A DNA stretch of 6,260 nt. Source: an uncultured Ruminococcus sp. (lineage in GTDB: Bacteria > Bacillota > Clostridia > Oscillospirales > Acutalibacteraceae). Positions 1-6,205 of this stretch are shown in pieces (position 1 is the stretch's first letter; each line of letters starts with the position of its first letter). The translations under genes and the position numbers were made by a program. The stretch lies in assembly GCA_905234305.1 (NCBI GenBank), contig CAJOHT010000060.1, positions 1 through 6,260 of the forward strand, written 5' to 3'. Below the pieces are notes generated by a model, which was not told where the DNA came from, did not search any database, and saw nothing but the letters and a program-made list of their open reading frames with translations.

Positions 1-1031
1 ACGAGGAGCAGCTTAAGGACGACAGCGAAAAGCTCGCCCGTAAGATTATCTCCCTTTCGATCCAGCGCTTAGCCGCTGAACAGGTATCCGAGGCTACGGT
101 TTCGGTTGTAGCTCTTCCCAATGACGAAATGAAGGGAAGAATTATCGGCCGCGAAGGCCGCAATATCCGCGCTATTGAAAACGCTACAGGCGTGGATCTT
201 ATAATCGTCGATACTCCCGAAGCAATCACGCTTTCGAGCTTTGAGCCCGTAAGACGTGAAATCGCGAGAGTCGCTCTCGAAAAACTTATTTCCGACGGAC
301 GTATCCATCCCGCGAGAATTGAGGAAATGATTGATAAAGCTCGCCGTGAGGTCAACTCGAAAATCAAGCAGGCGGGAGAAAGAGCGGTACTCGATATCGG
401 AGCGCGCGGTATTCATCCCGAGCTTGTTAAACTGCTCGGTAAGCTCCGTTACCGTACAAGCTACGGTCAGAACGTTCTCGACCACAGCTTAGAGGTCGCT
501 TATATTTCGGGAATGATAGCTTCCGAACTCGGTATGGATCCGACAGTCGCTAAACGCGCGGGACTCTTACACGATATAGGTAAGGCGTTAGACCACGAAA
601 TGGAAGGAAGCCACGTTGAACTCGGCGTTGAGGCGGCGCGTAAGTATAAGGAAAGCGACGCTGTTATCCACGCTATCCAGGCTCACCACGGCGACATTGA
701 GGCTAAGACGGTTGTCGCCTGTATCGTACAGGCAGCCGACGCTATCTCGGCGGCACGTCCCGGCGCCAGACGCGAAAATCTTGAAAATTATATTAAACGA
801 CTCCAGAAACTCGAGGAGGTCGCGTCCTCATTCAAGGGCGTTGAAAACTCCTACGCTATCCAGGCGGGCAGAGAGATCCGTATTATGGTTAAGCCCGAGG
901 TTGTTAAGGACGAGCGTATGATTCCGCTCGCTAGAGAAATCTGTAAGAAAATCGAGGAAGACCTCGAATATCCCGGTCAGATCAAGGTTAATATTATCCG
1001 CGAAGCGAGAGCCGTTGAATTTGCTAAATAA
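1..1031 (+). CDS. rny: Ribonuclease Y, C-terminal part (5' end outside window)
   Basis: RNase Y is the membrane-anchored endoribonuclease that starts mRNA decay in many Firmicutes. The frame is open from position 3 (an incomplete codon occupies 1-2) to the TAA at 1029-1031, giving about 342 residues of a protein that is usually a little over 500. The missing part would be the N-terminal membrane helix and most of the coiled coil. The visible order is typical: the end of the coiled-coil region, then a KH RNA-binding domain with the [12 protein letters not shown] motif (about 135-170), then an HD phosphohydrolase domain. In the HD domain the metal-binding HD pair of LLHDIGKA is at 570-575, with the AHHGDIE and [15 protein letters not shown] motifs following. 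Positions 129-131 encode an internal methionine just before the KH motif and are not the start, because conserved RNase Y sequence (ARKIIS...VVALPNDE) precedes it. A terminator follows directly, so rny ends its transcript here. No damage is seen. Confidence 0.97.
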   Translation, partial: EEQLKDDSEKLARKIISLSIQRLAAEQVSEATVSVVALPNDEMKGRIIGREGRNIRAIENATGVDLIIVDTPEAITLSSFEPVRREIARVALEKLISDGRIHPARIEEMIDKARREVNSKIKQAGERAVLDIGARGIHPELVKLLGKLRYRTSYGQNVLDHSLEVAYISGMIASELGMDPTVAKRAGLLHDIGKALDHEMEGSHVELGVEAARKYKESDAVIHAIQAHHGDIEAKTVVACIVQAADAISAARPGARRENLENYIKRLQKLEEVASSFKGVENSYAIQAGREIRIMVKPEVVKDERMIPLAREICKKIEEDLEYPGQIKVNIIREARAVEFAK

Positions 1032-1035
1032 CTTT

Positions 1036-1065
1036 AAAAAGCCTGCTGTTAACGCAGGCTTTTTT
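1036..1065 (+). terminator. Rho-independent terminator of rny
   Basis: A 7-bp stem AGCCTGC/GCAGGCT (1040-1046 with 1054-1060) encloses a 7-nt loop and is followed by a run of six T (1060-1065). An A-run (1036-1040) upstream can extend the stem by pairing with the T-run. It starts four bases after the rny stop codon. The A-stem-T symmetry means it could also work on the opposite strand, although no minus-strand gene is seen near it. Confidence 0.93.
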
Positions 1066-1068
1066 AGC

Positions 1069-1096
1069 AGTCGGTAAACAGTAGTCAGTATGCGGT
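1069..1096. repeat. Degenerate tandem heptamer, four units
   Basis: Four consecutive 7-base units can be read in phase: AGTCGGT, AAACAGT, AGTCAGT, ATGCGGT. Unit positions 1 (A), 4 (C), 6 (G) and 7 (T) are the same in all four, and position 5 is always a purine. The array fills the space between the rny terminator and the -35 box of the next promoter; its last base is the first T of that -35 box. Whether it is a true short tandem repeat or chance is uncertain in so short a stretch. Confidence 0.45.
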
Positions 1097-1124
1097 TGAT
1101 ATTTTAAGTGAAACCTAGTATAAT
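1096..1124 (+). promoter_or_regulatory. Sigma-A type promoter of the DUF951-prfA operon
   Basis: The -35 box TTGATA (1096-1101) is separated by exactly 17 bases from a perfect -10 box TATAAT (1119-1124). This predicts transcription starting near 1131, with a leader of only about 24 bases before the DUF951 start codon. It lies after the rny terminator and before a tightly packed operon, which is where a promoter is expected. Confidence 0.88.
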
Positions 1125-1126
1125 GT

Positions 1127-1144
1127 ATATTGTATATACAATAT
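1127..1144. promoter_or_regulatory. 18-bp perfect palindrome, candidate operator
   Basis: ATATTGTATATACAATAT is its own reverse complement over all 18 bases, centred between 1135 and 1136. It begins two bases after the -10 box, covers the predicted transcription start and ends directly at the Shine-Dalgarno site, so a bound protein would block initiation. The core TTGTATATACAA resembles the GT...AC operators of GntR-family repressors (from memory, Bacillus TreR sites are very similar). The regulator is not in this window. The stretch is AT-rich, which makes palindromes easier to get by chance, so the operator role is an inference. Confidence 0.55.
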
Positions 1145-1150
1145 GGAGGA
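1145..1150 (+). promoter_or_regulatory. Ribosome binding site that fixes the DUF951 start at 1155
   Basis: GGAGGA lies five bases upstream of the ATG at 1155. The alternative in-frame ATG at 1143 overlaps this site and has no Shine-Dalgarno of its own, so the downstream ATG is preferred. Confidence 0.85.
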
Positions 1151-1154
1151 TAAT

Positions 1155-1331
1155 ATGGAACTTAAACTCGGAGATAAACTCGAGATGAAAAAGCCTCATC
1201 CCTGCGGGAATAAGGTTTTTACGCTTTTAAGAATCGGAATGGATTTTAAAATCCGCTGTGAAGCCTGCGGACACGAGATTATGGCTCCGAGAAAGAAGAT
1301 AGAGAAGAATATAAAGAAGGTTTTACGGTAA
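1155..1331 (+). CDS. DUF951 family small protein (YyzM-like), probable zinc-binding
   Basis: This 58-residue protein matches the pattern of the DUF951 family: an N-terminal [16 protein letters not shown] segment, then [15 protein letters not shown], then a basic tail with [15 protein letters not shown]. Cys17, Cys35 and Cys38, with His15 and His40 close by, look like a small zinc site; this is inferred from spacing, not known to me from experiment. The family is widespread in Firmicutes and has no established function that I know of; its size and lysine-rich C-terminus would fit nucleic acid or ribosome binding. I chose the start at 1155 because GGAGGA sits at the right distance; using the ATG at 1143 would add MEDN. 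It is the first gene of the operon, and its TAA overlaps the prfA ATG by one base, suggesting coupled translation. Confidence 0.9.
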   Translation: MELKLGDKLEMKKPHPCGNKVFTLLRIGMDFKIRCEACGHEIMAPRKKIEKNIKKVLR

Positions 1332-2407
1332 TGTTTGAGAGAATAGAGATTTTTGATAAACGCTACAGCGAACTGAATAAAAAGATTTACGAGCCGAGTA
1401 TCGCCGCTGACGTGGAGGAATACCAGAAGATTATGAAGGAAATCCGCGAGCTTGAGCCTATAGTAATGAAGTACAGGGAGTATAAAGAGGCTTTGGCGGC
1501 TATTGACGAGAGCCTTGAGATTCTCGGCGACTCCTCTATGGACGCTGAGATGAAGGAGCTTGCTCAGGCTGAACTCGACGAGGCTAAAAAGAATGTCGAG
1601 GAGCTTTCCGACGAGCTTAAAATCCTGCTTTTGCCTAAAGACCCTAACGATGACCGCAACGTAATCGTGGAGATCCGCGGTGGAGCTGGCGGCGAGGAAA
1701 GCGCTCTGTTTTCAGCCGTACTCTACCGAATGTATACTATGTACGCCGAAACTAAGGGCTTTAAGACGGAGATAGTTAACGTTAACGAAACCGAACTCGG
1801 CGGGTTTAAGGAAATTTCATTTATGATAAACGGCGACGGCGCGTACAGCCGCTTTAAATACGAGAGCGGAGTCCACCGTGTGCAGCGTGTCCCCGAGACT
1901 GAAAGCCAGGGACGTATCCATACCTCGACCACTACCGTCGCGGTTTTGCCCGAGGCTGACGAGGTCGAAATGGAAATCAATCCAAAGGATTTAAAGATAG
2001 ATACATTCCGAAGTTCTGGAGCTGGCGGTCAGCATATTAATAAAACCTCGTCCGCGATAAGGATTACCCATCTTCCGACGGGTATGGTTGTGGAATGTCA
2101 GGACGAGCGAAGCCAGTATAAAAACAAGGATAAGGCTATGAAGGTGCTTAAGTCCCGTCTGCTTCAACAGAAGCAGGAGGCTCAGGACAGCGCTATCTCT
2201 GCTGAAAGGAAATCTCAGGTCGGAAGCGGCGACCGCAGCGAGCGTATACGTACCTATAACTATCCCCAGGGACGCTTGACCGACCATAGGATCGGGCTGA
2301 CGCTCTATAAGCTGGAGGATATTTTGAACGGCGATTTAGACGAGGTTATCGACGCTCTTACCGCCGCCGACAGAGCCGAAAAGCTCAAGGAAAGTATGGA
2401 AAGCTGA
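1331..2407 (+). CDS. prfA: Peptide chain release factor 1 (RF1)
   Basis: RF1 recognises UAA and UAG in the ribosomal A site and triggers hydrolysis of peptidyl-tRNA. The protein has 358 residues, the usual full length. The N-terminal helical domain spans roughly residues 1-100, followed by the conserved GGAGGEES motif (117-123 region). The stop-codon tripeptide is P188-E189-T190 within [18 protein letters not shown]; the PxT form marks RF1, whereas RF2 has SPF. The catalytic GGQ is at 232-234 within [12 protein letters not shown]. The ATG shares its A with the preceding stop codon, and a weak AGAAGG lies 10 bases upstream, so translation probably depends partly on coupling with the DUF951 gene. 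prmC, which methylates the GGQ glutamine and often adjoins prfA, is not next to it here. The gene is intact. Confidence 0.98.
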   Translation: MFERIEIFDKRYSELNKKIYEPSIAADVEEYQKIMKEIRELEPIVMKYREYKEALAAIDESLEILGDSSMDAEMKELAQAELDEAKKNVEELSDELKILLLPKDPNDDRNVIVEIRGGAGGEESALFSAVLYRMYTMYAETKGFKTEIVNVNETELGGFKEISFMINGDGAYSRFKYESGVHRVQRVPETESQGRIHTSTTTVAVLPEADEVEMEINPKDLKIDTFRSSGAGGQHINKTSSAIRITHLPTGMVVECQDERSQYKNKDKAMKVLKSRLLQQKQEAQDSAISAERKSQVGSGDRSERIRTYNYPQGRLTDHRIGLTLYKLEDILNGDLDEVIDALTAADRAEKLKESMES

Positions 2408-2411
2408 TTAG

Positions 2412-3446
2412 ATGAATACATTATTACTGAAGAATAATGATGAAGATGTTTTAAAAGCGGGAAAAATTTTAGCCGATGGCGGACTCGTTGCCATACCGAC
2501 GGAAACCGTCTACGGGCTGGCGGCGAACGCTCTCGACGGTAACGCCGTTAAAAGGATTTTTGAGGCTAAGGGCAGACCTGCGGACAATCCGCTGATTGTG
2601 CATATCGCGGATTTTAAAGATATAGAGCGCTTTGAGCTTGTATCTGAAATTCCCGAAAAAGCGAAACTGCTCGCCCGAAAATTCTGGAGCGGTCCGCTGA
2701 CTATTATTATGCCTAAGGGCAGGGGAGTTCCCGACGAGGTAAGCGCGGGACTCAGCACCGTAGCGGTACGCTTCCCGTCCCATAAAACCGCGCAGGCGGT
2801 TATAAAAGCAGCGGGAGTTCCTTTAGCTGCGCCCTCGGCGAATATTTCAGGCTCGCCGAGTCCGACAAAAGCGGAACACGTTACAGCCGATTTGAGCGGG
2901 AGAATTGACGCGATAATTGACGGCGGGGAATGTAAGGTAGGACTTGAAAGTACAGTGCTGACTTTAGCTGAGGAAAAACCGAGGCTCTTAAGACCTGGCG
3001 GGATAACTGCCGAGGAAATAGAGAGCGTAATAGGTGAAATCGAGATTGACGACGCTGTATTGTATCAGCTTAAAAGTGGAGAAAAAGCCGCTTCCCCTGG
3101 AATGAAGTATAAGCATTACTCGCCTAAAGCCGAGGTGATACTCGTGGTCGGTACAGATAGGGAATACATAGATTTTGTAAATTCAAACTCCGATATAACC
3201 GTTGCGGCGCTTTGTTATGACGGCGACGAAAAGGAGCTTAAGGTAAAATGCCTGACGCTCGGAGCTAAGGACGATTTTAAAAAGCAGGCGCATGAGCTTT
3301 TTGATAAGCTCAGGGAGATTGACCGCCTGCCCGAAATAAAAAAAGTCTACGCCCGATGTCCAAAACCCGACGGCGTCGGAATGGCAGTGTATAACCGCCT
3401 GATAAGAGCGGCGGGGTTCGAGGTGATTGAGCTTGAGAAATTATAA
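2412..3446 (+). CDS. ywlC: L-threonylcarbamoyladenylate synthase (long YwlC/Sua5 type)
   Basis: The enzyme makes threonylcarbamoyl-AMP from threonine, bicarbonate and ATP in the cytoplasm. TsaD with TsaB and TsaE then moves the group to A37 of ANN-decoding tRNAs (t6A). At 344 residues it is the long form with two domains. The YrdC/TsaC domain covers about residues 10-200, with PTETVYGL (29-36), the KGRP nucleotide-binding motif (53-56) and SAN (142-144). A conserved linker PGMKYKHYSP (229-238) leads into the C-terminal Sua5 domain, which ends with a GVGMAVYNRLIRAA segment. It starts four bases after the prfA stop, with a weak GGAAAG site inside the end of prfA, and overlaps the start of coaE. 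Short TsaC proteins lack the Sua5 domain, so the assignment to the long form is firm. The gene is complete. Confidence 0.96.
   Translation: MNTLLLKNNDEDVLKAGKILADGGLVAIPTETVYGLAANALDGNAVKRIFEAKGRPADNPLIVHIADFKDIERFELVSEIPEKAKLLARKFWSGPLTIIMPKGRGVPDEVSAGLSTVAVRFPSHKTAQAVIKAAGVPLAAPSANISGSPSPTKAEHVTADLSGRIDAIIDGGECKVGLESTVLTLAEEKPRLLRPGGITAEEIESVIGEIEIDDAVLYQLKSGEKAASPGMKYKHYSPKAEVILVVGTDREYIDFVNSNSDITVAALCYDGDEKELKVKCLTLGAKDDFKKQAHELFDKLREIDRLPEIKKVYARCPKPDGVGMAVYNRLIRAAGFEVIELEKL
3420..3425 (+). promoter_or_regulatory. Ribosome binding site inside ywlC that decides the coaE start
   Basis: GAGGTG lies seven bases before the TTG at 3433 but only one base before the in-frame TTG at 3427. Spacing therefore favours 3433. 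The site is embedded in the last codons of ywlC, so translation of coaE is likely coupled to it. Confidence 0.65.
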
Positions 3447-4023
3447 GCTGGTCGGTTTAACGGGCGGAACAGGCTCGGGAAAAAGTATAGTCCGAGAGGT
3501 GTTTTCGGAAAACGGATACAGAATTATCGACGCGGATACTTTGGCGCGTAAGGCGGTTGAGAGCCGTATTGTAATCGGCAGTATTCTTTCGGAATTCGGG
3601 GATGACCTTATGACGGCTGACGGCTTAAACCGCAGGGAGCTTGCGAATCGCGCCTTTAAGGACAGCGAAAGCGTAAAAAAGCTCAACAATATTACGCATC
3701 CGCGTATCACCCAGCTTTTTATAGAGGAGCTTAAATCGCTTGTCGATTTGGGAGAAAAGAAGATTCTTTTCGACGCTCCTCAGCTTTTTGAGGCGGGACT
3801 TGTAATTGTTTGCGACTGTACCGTAGCTGTTTTAGCTGATTATGAGCTGAGGCTTGAGCGTATTATTAAACGCGATAGTATTTCGGCAAGCGAAGCGGAA
3901 AAACGTTTAAAAATACAGTTTCCCGACAGTTTTTTCAGAGAAAACTGCGATTTTTATATAGAGAATAATAATTCTGAAAAAGAATTAAAAAAGAAGGCAT
4001 CGGAACTTGTTTCCCGAATCTGA
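3433..4023 (+). CDS. coaE: Dephospho-CoA kinase
   Basis: CoaE phosphorylates the 3'-hydroxyl of the ribose of dephospho-CoA with ATP, the final step of coenzyme A synthesis. The product is about 196 residues, the usual size. From the chosen start, the P-loop GGTGSGKS is at residues 11-18, followed by the DADTLARKAV segment, the NNITHPRI segment, DAPQLFEAGL (the substrate-site DAPLLFE-like motif) and the LID-like LRLERIIKRDSISASEAEKRL region. The start must be a TTG: the frame is closed by a TGA at 3424-3426, and the first ATG (3610) is far beyond the P-loop. TTG 3433 has the better Shine-Dalgarno spacing, while TTG 3427 would add two residues. It overlaps the end of ywlC by 14 bases. The TTG start may keep its yield low. 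No defect is seen. Confidence 0.95.
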   Translation: MRNYKLVGLTGGTGSGKSIVREVFSENGYRIIDADTLARKAVESRIVIGSILSEFGDDLMTADGLNRRELANRAFKDSESVKKLNNITHPRITQLFIEELKSLVDLGEKKILFDAPQLFEAGLVIVCDCTVAVLADYELRLERIIKRDSISASEAEKRLKIQFPDSFFRENCDFYIENNNSEKELKKKASELVSRI

Positions 4024-4027
4024 GGTG
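4022..4027 (+). promoter_or_regulatory. Ribosome binding site of the lytic transglycosylase gene, overlapping the coaE stop
   Basis: GAGGTG begins inside the coaE TGA (4021-4023) and ends four bases before the GTG start at 4032. It is the same hexamer used for coaE. The overlap with the stop codon suggests re-initiation by ribosomes finishing coaE. Confidence 0.65.
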
Positions 4028-4031
4028 CGTT

Positions 4032-4625
4032 GTGGCTAAGCGAAGATACAGACAGACTCATTATTTCAGAAATTTTATAATCTTCCTGTTTGTAATTGCG
4101 ATAATCGGCGGGGGAGTCTGGCTCCTTGTAAAAAATTTCGGGAAAGCCCAGAATATGCTTGGAAAAAGCATTTATCCGATTAAGTATACCGAGTATGTCG
4201 ATAAGGCGAGCGAGGATTACGATTTGGATAAAGCGCTTATCTACGCCGTTATCCGAACGGAGTCAAAGTTTAACCCCGATTGCGAAAGCCGCGCGGGAGC
4301 CGTTGGGCTTATGCAGCTTATGCCCGAAAGTTTCCGCTGGGTCCAGAAGCTCAGGGGAACGTCGCTGAGCGACGAGGAGTTATTCGACCCTGCTGTGAAT
4401 ATTGATTACGGATGCTATTTGCTGAAGTATTTTATGAAGCATTACGGCGATGAGAGGTGCGCGATAGCGGCATACAACGCGGGTTTTGTTGTCAGCGGAT
4501 GGCTAAAGGACAGCCGTTACAGCGATGACGGAAAAACGCTAAAAAAAATACCCTACGCCGAAACCTCAAAATATGTTGATAAGGTTGAACACGCTAAGGA
4601 TATGTATAATAAATTGTATTTCTGA
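4032..4625 (+). CDS. Membrane-anchored SLT-type lytic transglycosylase
   Basis: The enzyme cleaves the MurNAc-GlcNAc bond of peptidoglycan, forming 1,6-anhydro ends, and acts outside the membrane. The 197-residue protein opens with a basic stretch (MAKRRYRQ), then one hydrophobic helix at about 14-33 that serves as an uncleaved anchor or signal. No lipobox cysteine is seen. A goose-type lysozyme/SLT domain follows: IRTESKFNP with the likely catalytic Glu77, GAVGLMQLMPES (89-100), AIAAYNAG (144-151) and the C-terminal YAETSKYVDKV with Tyr181. This is the Slt70-like (family 1) motif order. The start is GTG with GAGGTG four bases upstream; the next methionine is at residue 42, after the membrane helix, so GTG is required. 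It follows coaE by eight bases. From memory, coaE next to such a gene recurs in Clostridia. The exact cellular role cannot be told. Confidence 0.93.
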   Translation: MAKRRYRQTHYFRNFIIFLFVIAIIGGGVWLLVKNFGKAQNMLGKSIYPIKYTEYVDKASEDYDLDKALIYAVIRTESKFNPDCESRAGAVGLMQLMPESFRWVQKLRGTSLSDEELFDPAVNIDYGCYLLKYFMKHYGDERCAIAAYNAGFVVSGWLKDSRYSDDGKTLKKIPYAETSKYVDKVEHAKDMYNKLYF

Positions 4626-4637
4626 CAGAATTATAAA

Positions 4638-4643
4638 TGGAGG
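4638..4643 (+). promoter_or_regulatory. Ribosome binding site that fixes the aminopeptidase start at 4652
   Basis: TGGAGG lies eight bases upstream of the ATG at 4652. The in-frame ATG at 4637 overlaps this site, so it cannot use it and is probably not the start. Confidence 0.85.
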
Positions 4644-4651
4644 TAAAAACT

Positions 4652-6061
4652 ATGGCAGAAGAAAAGAATATGACTAAAGAGCTTAAGGAGAAGCTGTTTA
4701 TTTCGTCCAAGCCCGCTGTTTGTACGGTAGCTGAGGACGAATTAGCCGAGGCGGATAAATTCTGCGAGGCTTATAAGGAGTTTCTCGATAATTCTCCCGT
4801 TGAGCGCGAGGCGGTTGAGTATTCGCTGAAAATCGCTAAAGAAAACGGCTTTGAGGAATTTGAGGCTGATAAAAAATATAACGCCGGGGACAGGATTTAC
4901 TATATTAACCGCGGTAAGGCTATCGCTCTCGCGGTAATCGGTAAAAACGGTACCAAGAACGGCGTAAGGCTTTCAATCGCGCATATCGATTCTCCGAGAG
5001 TCGACTTAAAACCTAATCCGCTTTATGAGGATAATAACCTTGCGTATTTTAAAACCCATTATTACGGCGGAATTAAAAAGTACCAGTGGACTGTAATGCC
5101 ATTAGCGCTTCACGGAACTGTAGTTAAGCTCGACGGCACTAAGGTTGATATAACTGTCGGCGTTGACGAAAACGAGCCTTGCTTCTGTATTACGGATCTG
5201 CTTCCGCATTTAGCCCGTGAGCAGGCTCAGAAGAAGATGGCTCAGGCTATAGACGGCGAGAACCTTAACGTGCTTATCGGCTCAAGACCGCTACGAACCG
5301 ACGATGAGGAAGGCGAGCTTGTCAAGCTGAATGTTATGAAGATATTAAACGAGAAGTACGGTATAGTTGAGAGCGATTTCCTCTCGGCGGAGTTGTGCCT
5401 TGTACCGGCTCAGAAGACCCGTGACGTAGGCTTTGACCGCAGCTTGATCGGCGGTTACGGCCACGACGATAAGGTATGCGCGTATCCCGCGCTTATGGCG
5501 GCGGTTAATACCGAGATTCCCGAAGCTACCTGTATTACTTATCTTACCGATAAGGAGGAAACGGGTTCCGACGGCAATACGGGTATGCAGAGCGATTTCC
5601 TGAGATATTTTATTTACGACTTAGCTAAGGCTGACGGCGAGGAAGGTTATAGAGTTCTTTCTAAGAGCAAATGCCTGTCCGCCGACGTTAACGCGGCGTT
5701 CGACCCGATTTACGCGAGCGCTTACGAGGCTAAAAACGCGAGCTATATTAACGCGGGCGTAATTATCTCTAAGTATACGGGCCACGGCGGTAAGTACGAT
5801 ACCTCCGATGCTTCTGCCGAGTATATGGGCGAGATTCGCTCGATGCTCGAGAAAAACGGTATAATCTGGCAGGTAGGCGAACTCGGCAAGGTTGATATCG
5901 GCGGCGGCGGTACTATAGCTAAGTACGTTGCCAATATGAATGTCGATGTCGTAGATTTAGGCGTTGCGGTGCTTTCGATGCACGCTCCGTTCGAGATAAT
6001 CAGTAAGCTGGATGTATACGAAGCGTACCGCGCTTTCTATGCTTTTTACAATAATATGTAA
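4652..6061 (+). CDS. apeA: M18 family zinc aminopeptidase
   Basis: This cytoplasmic di-zinc exopeptidase removes N-terminal residues from peptides; M18 enzymes often prefer acidic residues and form dodecamers, but the specificity here cannot be read from sequence. The product has 469 residues from the chosen start. Candidate metal and catalytic residues in order are His111 in SIAHIDSPRVDLKPNP, Asp272 or Asp273 in GGYGHDDK, the Glu302-Glu303 pair in TDKEETGSDG, Asp345 in CLSADVNAAFDP, and His444 in LSMHAPFE. This is the full M18 set. The AHIDSPR...KPNPLYE form and the length resemble the clostridial 'aminopeptidase 1' (ApeA) rather than the shorter ApeB type; the symbol is my inference. ATG 4652 is chosen because TGGAGG is eight bases upstream; ATG 4637 would add MEVKT. 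It lies 26 bases after the transglycosylase with no visible promoter between them, so it probably ends the operon. Confidence 0.94.
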   Translation: MAEEKNMTKELKEKLFISSKPAVCTVAEDELAEADKFCEAYKEFLDNSPVEREAVEYSLKIAKENGFEEFEADKKYNAGDRIYYINRGKAIALAVIGKNGTKNGVRLSIAHIDSPRVDLKPNPLYEDNNLAYFKTHYYGGIKKYQWTVMPLALHGTVVKLDGTKVDITVGVDENEPCFCITDLLPHLAREQAQKKMAQAIDGENLNVLIGSRPLRTDDEEGELVKLNVMKILNEKYGIVESDFLSAELCLVPAQKTRDVGFDRSLIGGYGHDDKVCAYPALMAAVNTEIPEATCITYLTDKEETGSDGNTGMQSDFLRYFIYDLAKADGEEGYRVLSKSKCLSADVNAAFDPIYASAYEAKNASYINAGVIISKYTGHGGKYDTSDASAEYMGEIRSMLEKNGIIWQVGELGKVDIGGGGTIAKYVANMNVDVVDLGVAVLSMHAPFEIISKLDVYEAYRAFYAFYNNM

Positions 6062-6068
6062 AAAACGC

Positions 6069-6097
6069 TTGCATTTTTCTTAATAAAGTGTTATTAT
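6069..6097 (+). promoter_or_regulatory. Extended -10 promoter of tRNA-Arg
   Basis: TTGCAT (6069-6074) and TATTAT (6092-6097) are 17 bases apart, and a TGT directly before the -10 box (6089-6091) gives the TGn extended -10 element. Transcription would begin near 6104, leaving a leader of about 24 bases before the tRNA. It starts eight bases after the aminopeptidase stop codon. Confidence 0.75.
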
Positions 6098-6103
6098 ATA
6101 CGG

Positions 6104-6119
6104 GCGGAAAATATTCCGC
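6104..6119 (+). other. Stem-loop in the tRNA 5' leader
   Basis: GCGGAA (6104-6109) pairs with TTCCGC (6114-6119) around an AATA loop. It lies between the predicted transcription start and the tRNA. No T-run follows, so it is not an intrinsic terminator. It may simply be part of the leader removed by RNase P. Confidence 0.55.
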
Positions 6120-6127
6120 TCTGAAAT

Positions 6128-6204
6128 GCGCCGGTAGCTCAGCTGGATAGAGTGCGCGGCTACGAACCGCGAGATCGGGGGTTCGAGTCCCTTCCGGCGT
6201 GCCA
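6128..6204 (+). tRNA. tRNA-Arg, anticodon ACG
   Basis: The 77-nt sequence folds into a full cloverleaf. The acceptor stem GCGCCGG pairs with CCGGCGT (6194-6200), followed by discriminator G6201 and an encoded CCA (6202-6204). The D arm is GCTC/GAGT; the anticodon stem CGCGG/CCGCG (6155-6159, 6167-6171) has five Watson-Crick pairs; the loop CTACGAA carries the anticodon ACG at 6162-6164. The T loop TTCGAGT is at 6182-6188. The wobble A34 would be deaminated to inosine by TadA so that the tRNA reads CGU, CGC and CGA. There are G-U pairs at 1-72, 10-25, 49-65 and 50-64, all tolerable. It has its own promoter and terminator. Confidence 0.97.
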
Positions 6205-6205
6205 G

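Noticed and set aside
69..485. 138-residue minus-strand ORF opposite rny
   Set aside because: The + strand here encodes the conserved KH and linker regions of RNase Y. The antisense frame has no recognisable motif and is a shadow.
616..921. 101-residue + strand ORF inside rny in another frame
   Set aside because: It is Arg/Ser/Leu-rich, has no Shine-Dalgarno and lies wholly within the RNase Y HD region.
1143..1154. Upstream ATG for the DUF951 gene, giving four more residues
   Set aside because: It overlaps the Shine-Dalgarno GGAGGA, which is well placed only for the ATG at 1155. The same arrangement recurs at 4637 for the aminopeptidase and is rejected for the same reason.
1723..2287. Two minus-strand ORFs opposite prfA
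   Set aside because: They are opposite the conserved PxT and GGQ regions of RF1, and neither has a recognisable domain.
6061..6080. A-run and T-run around CGCTTGCA as a terminator of the aminopeptidase gene
   Set aside because: The only pairing is A with T around an 8-base loop, with no GC stem; the T-run instead lies in the spacer of the tRNA promoter.
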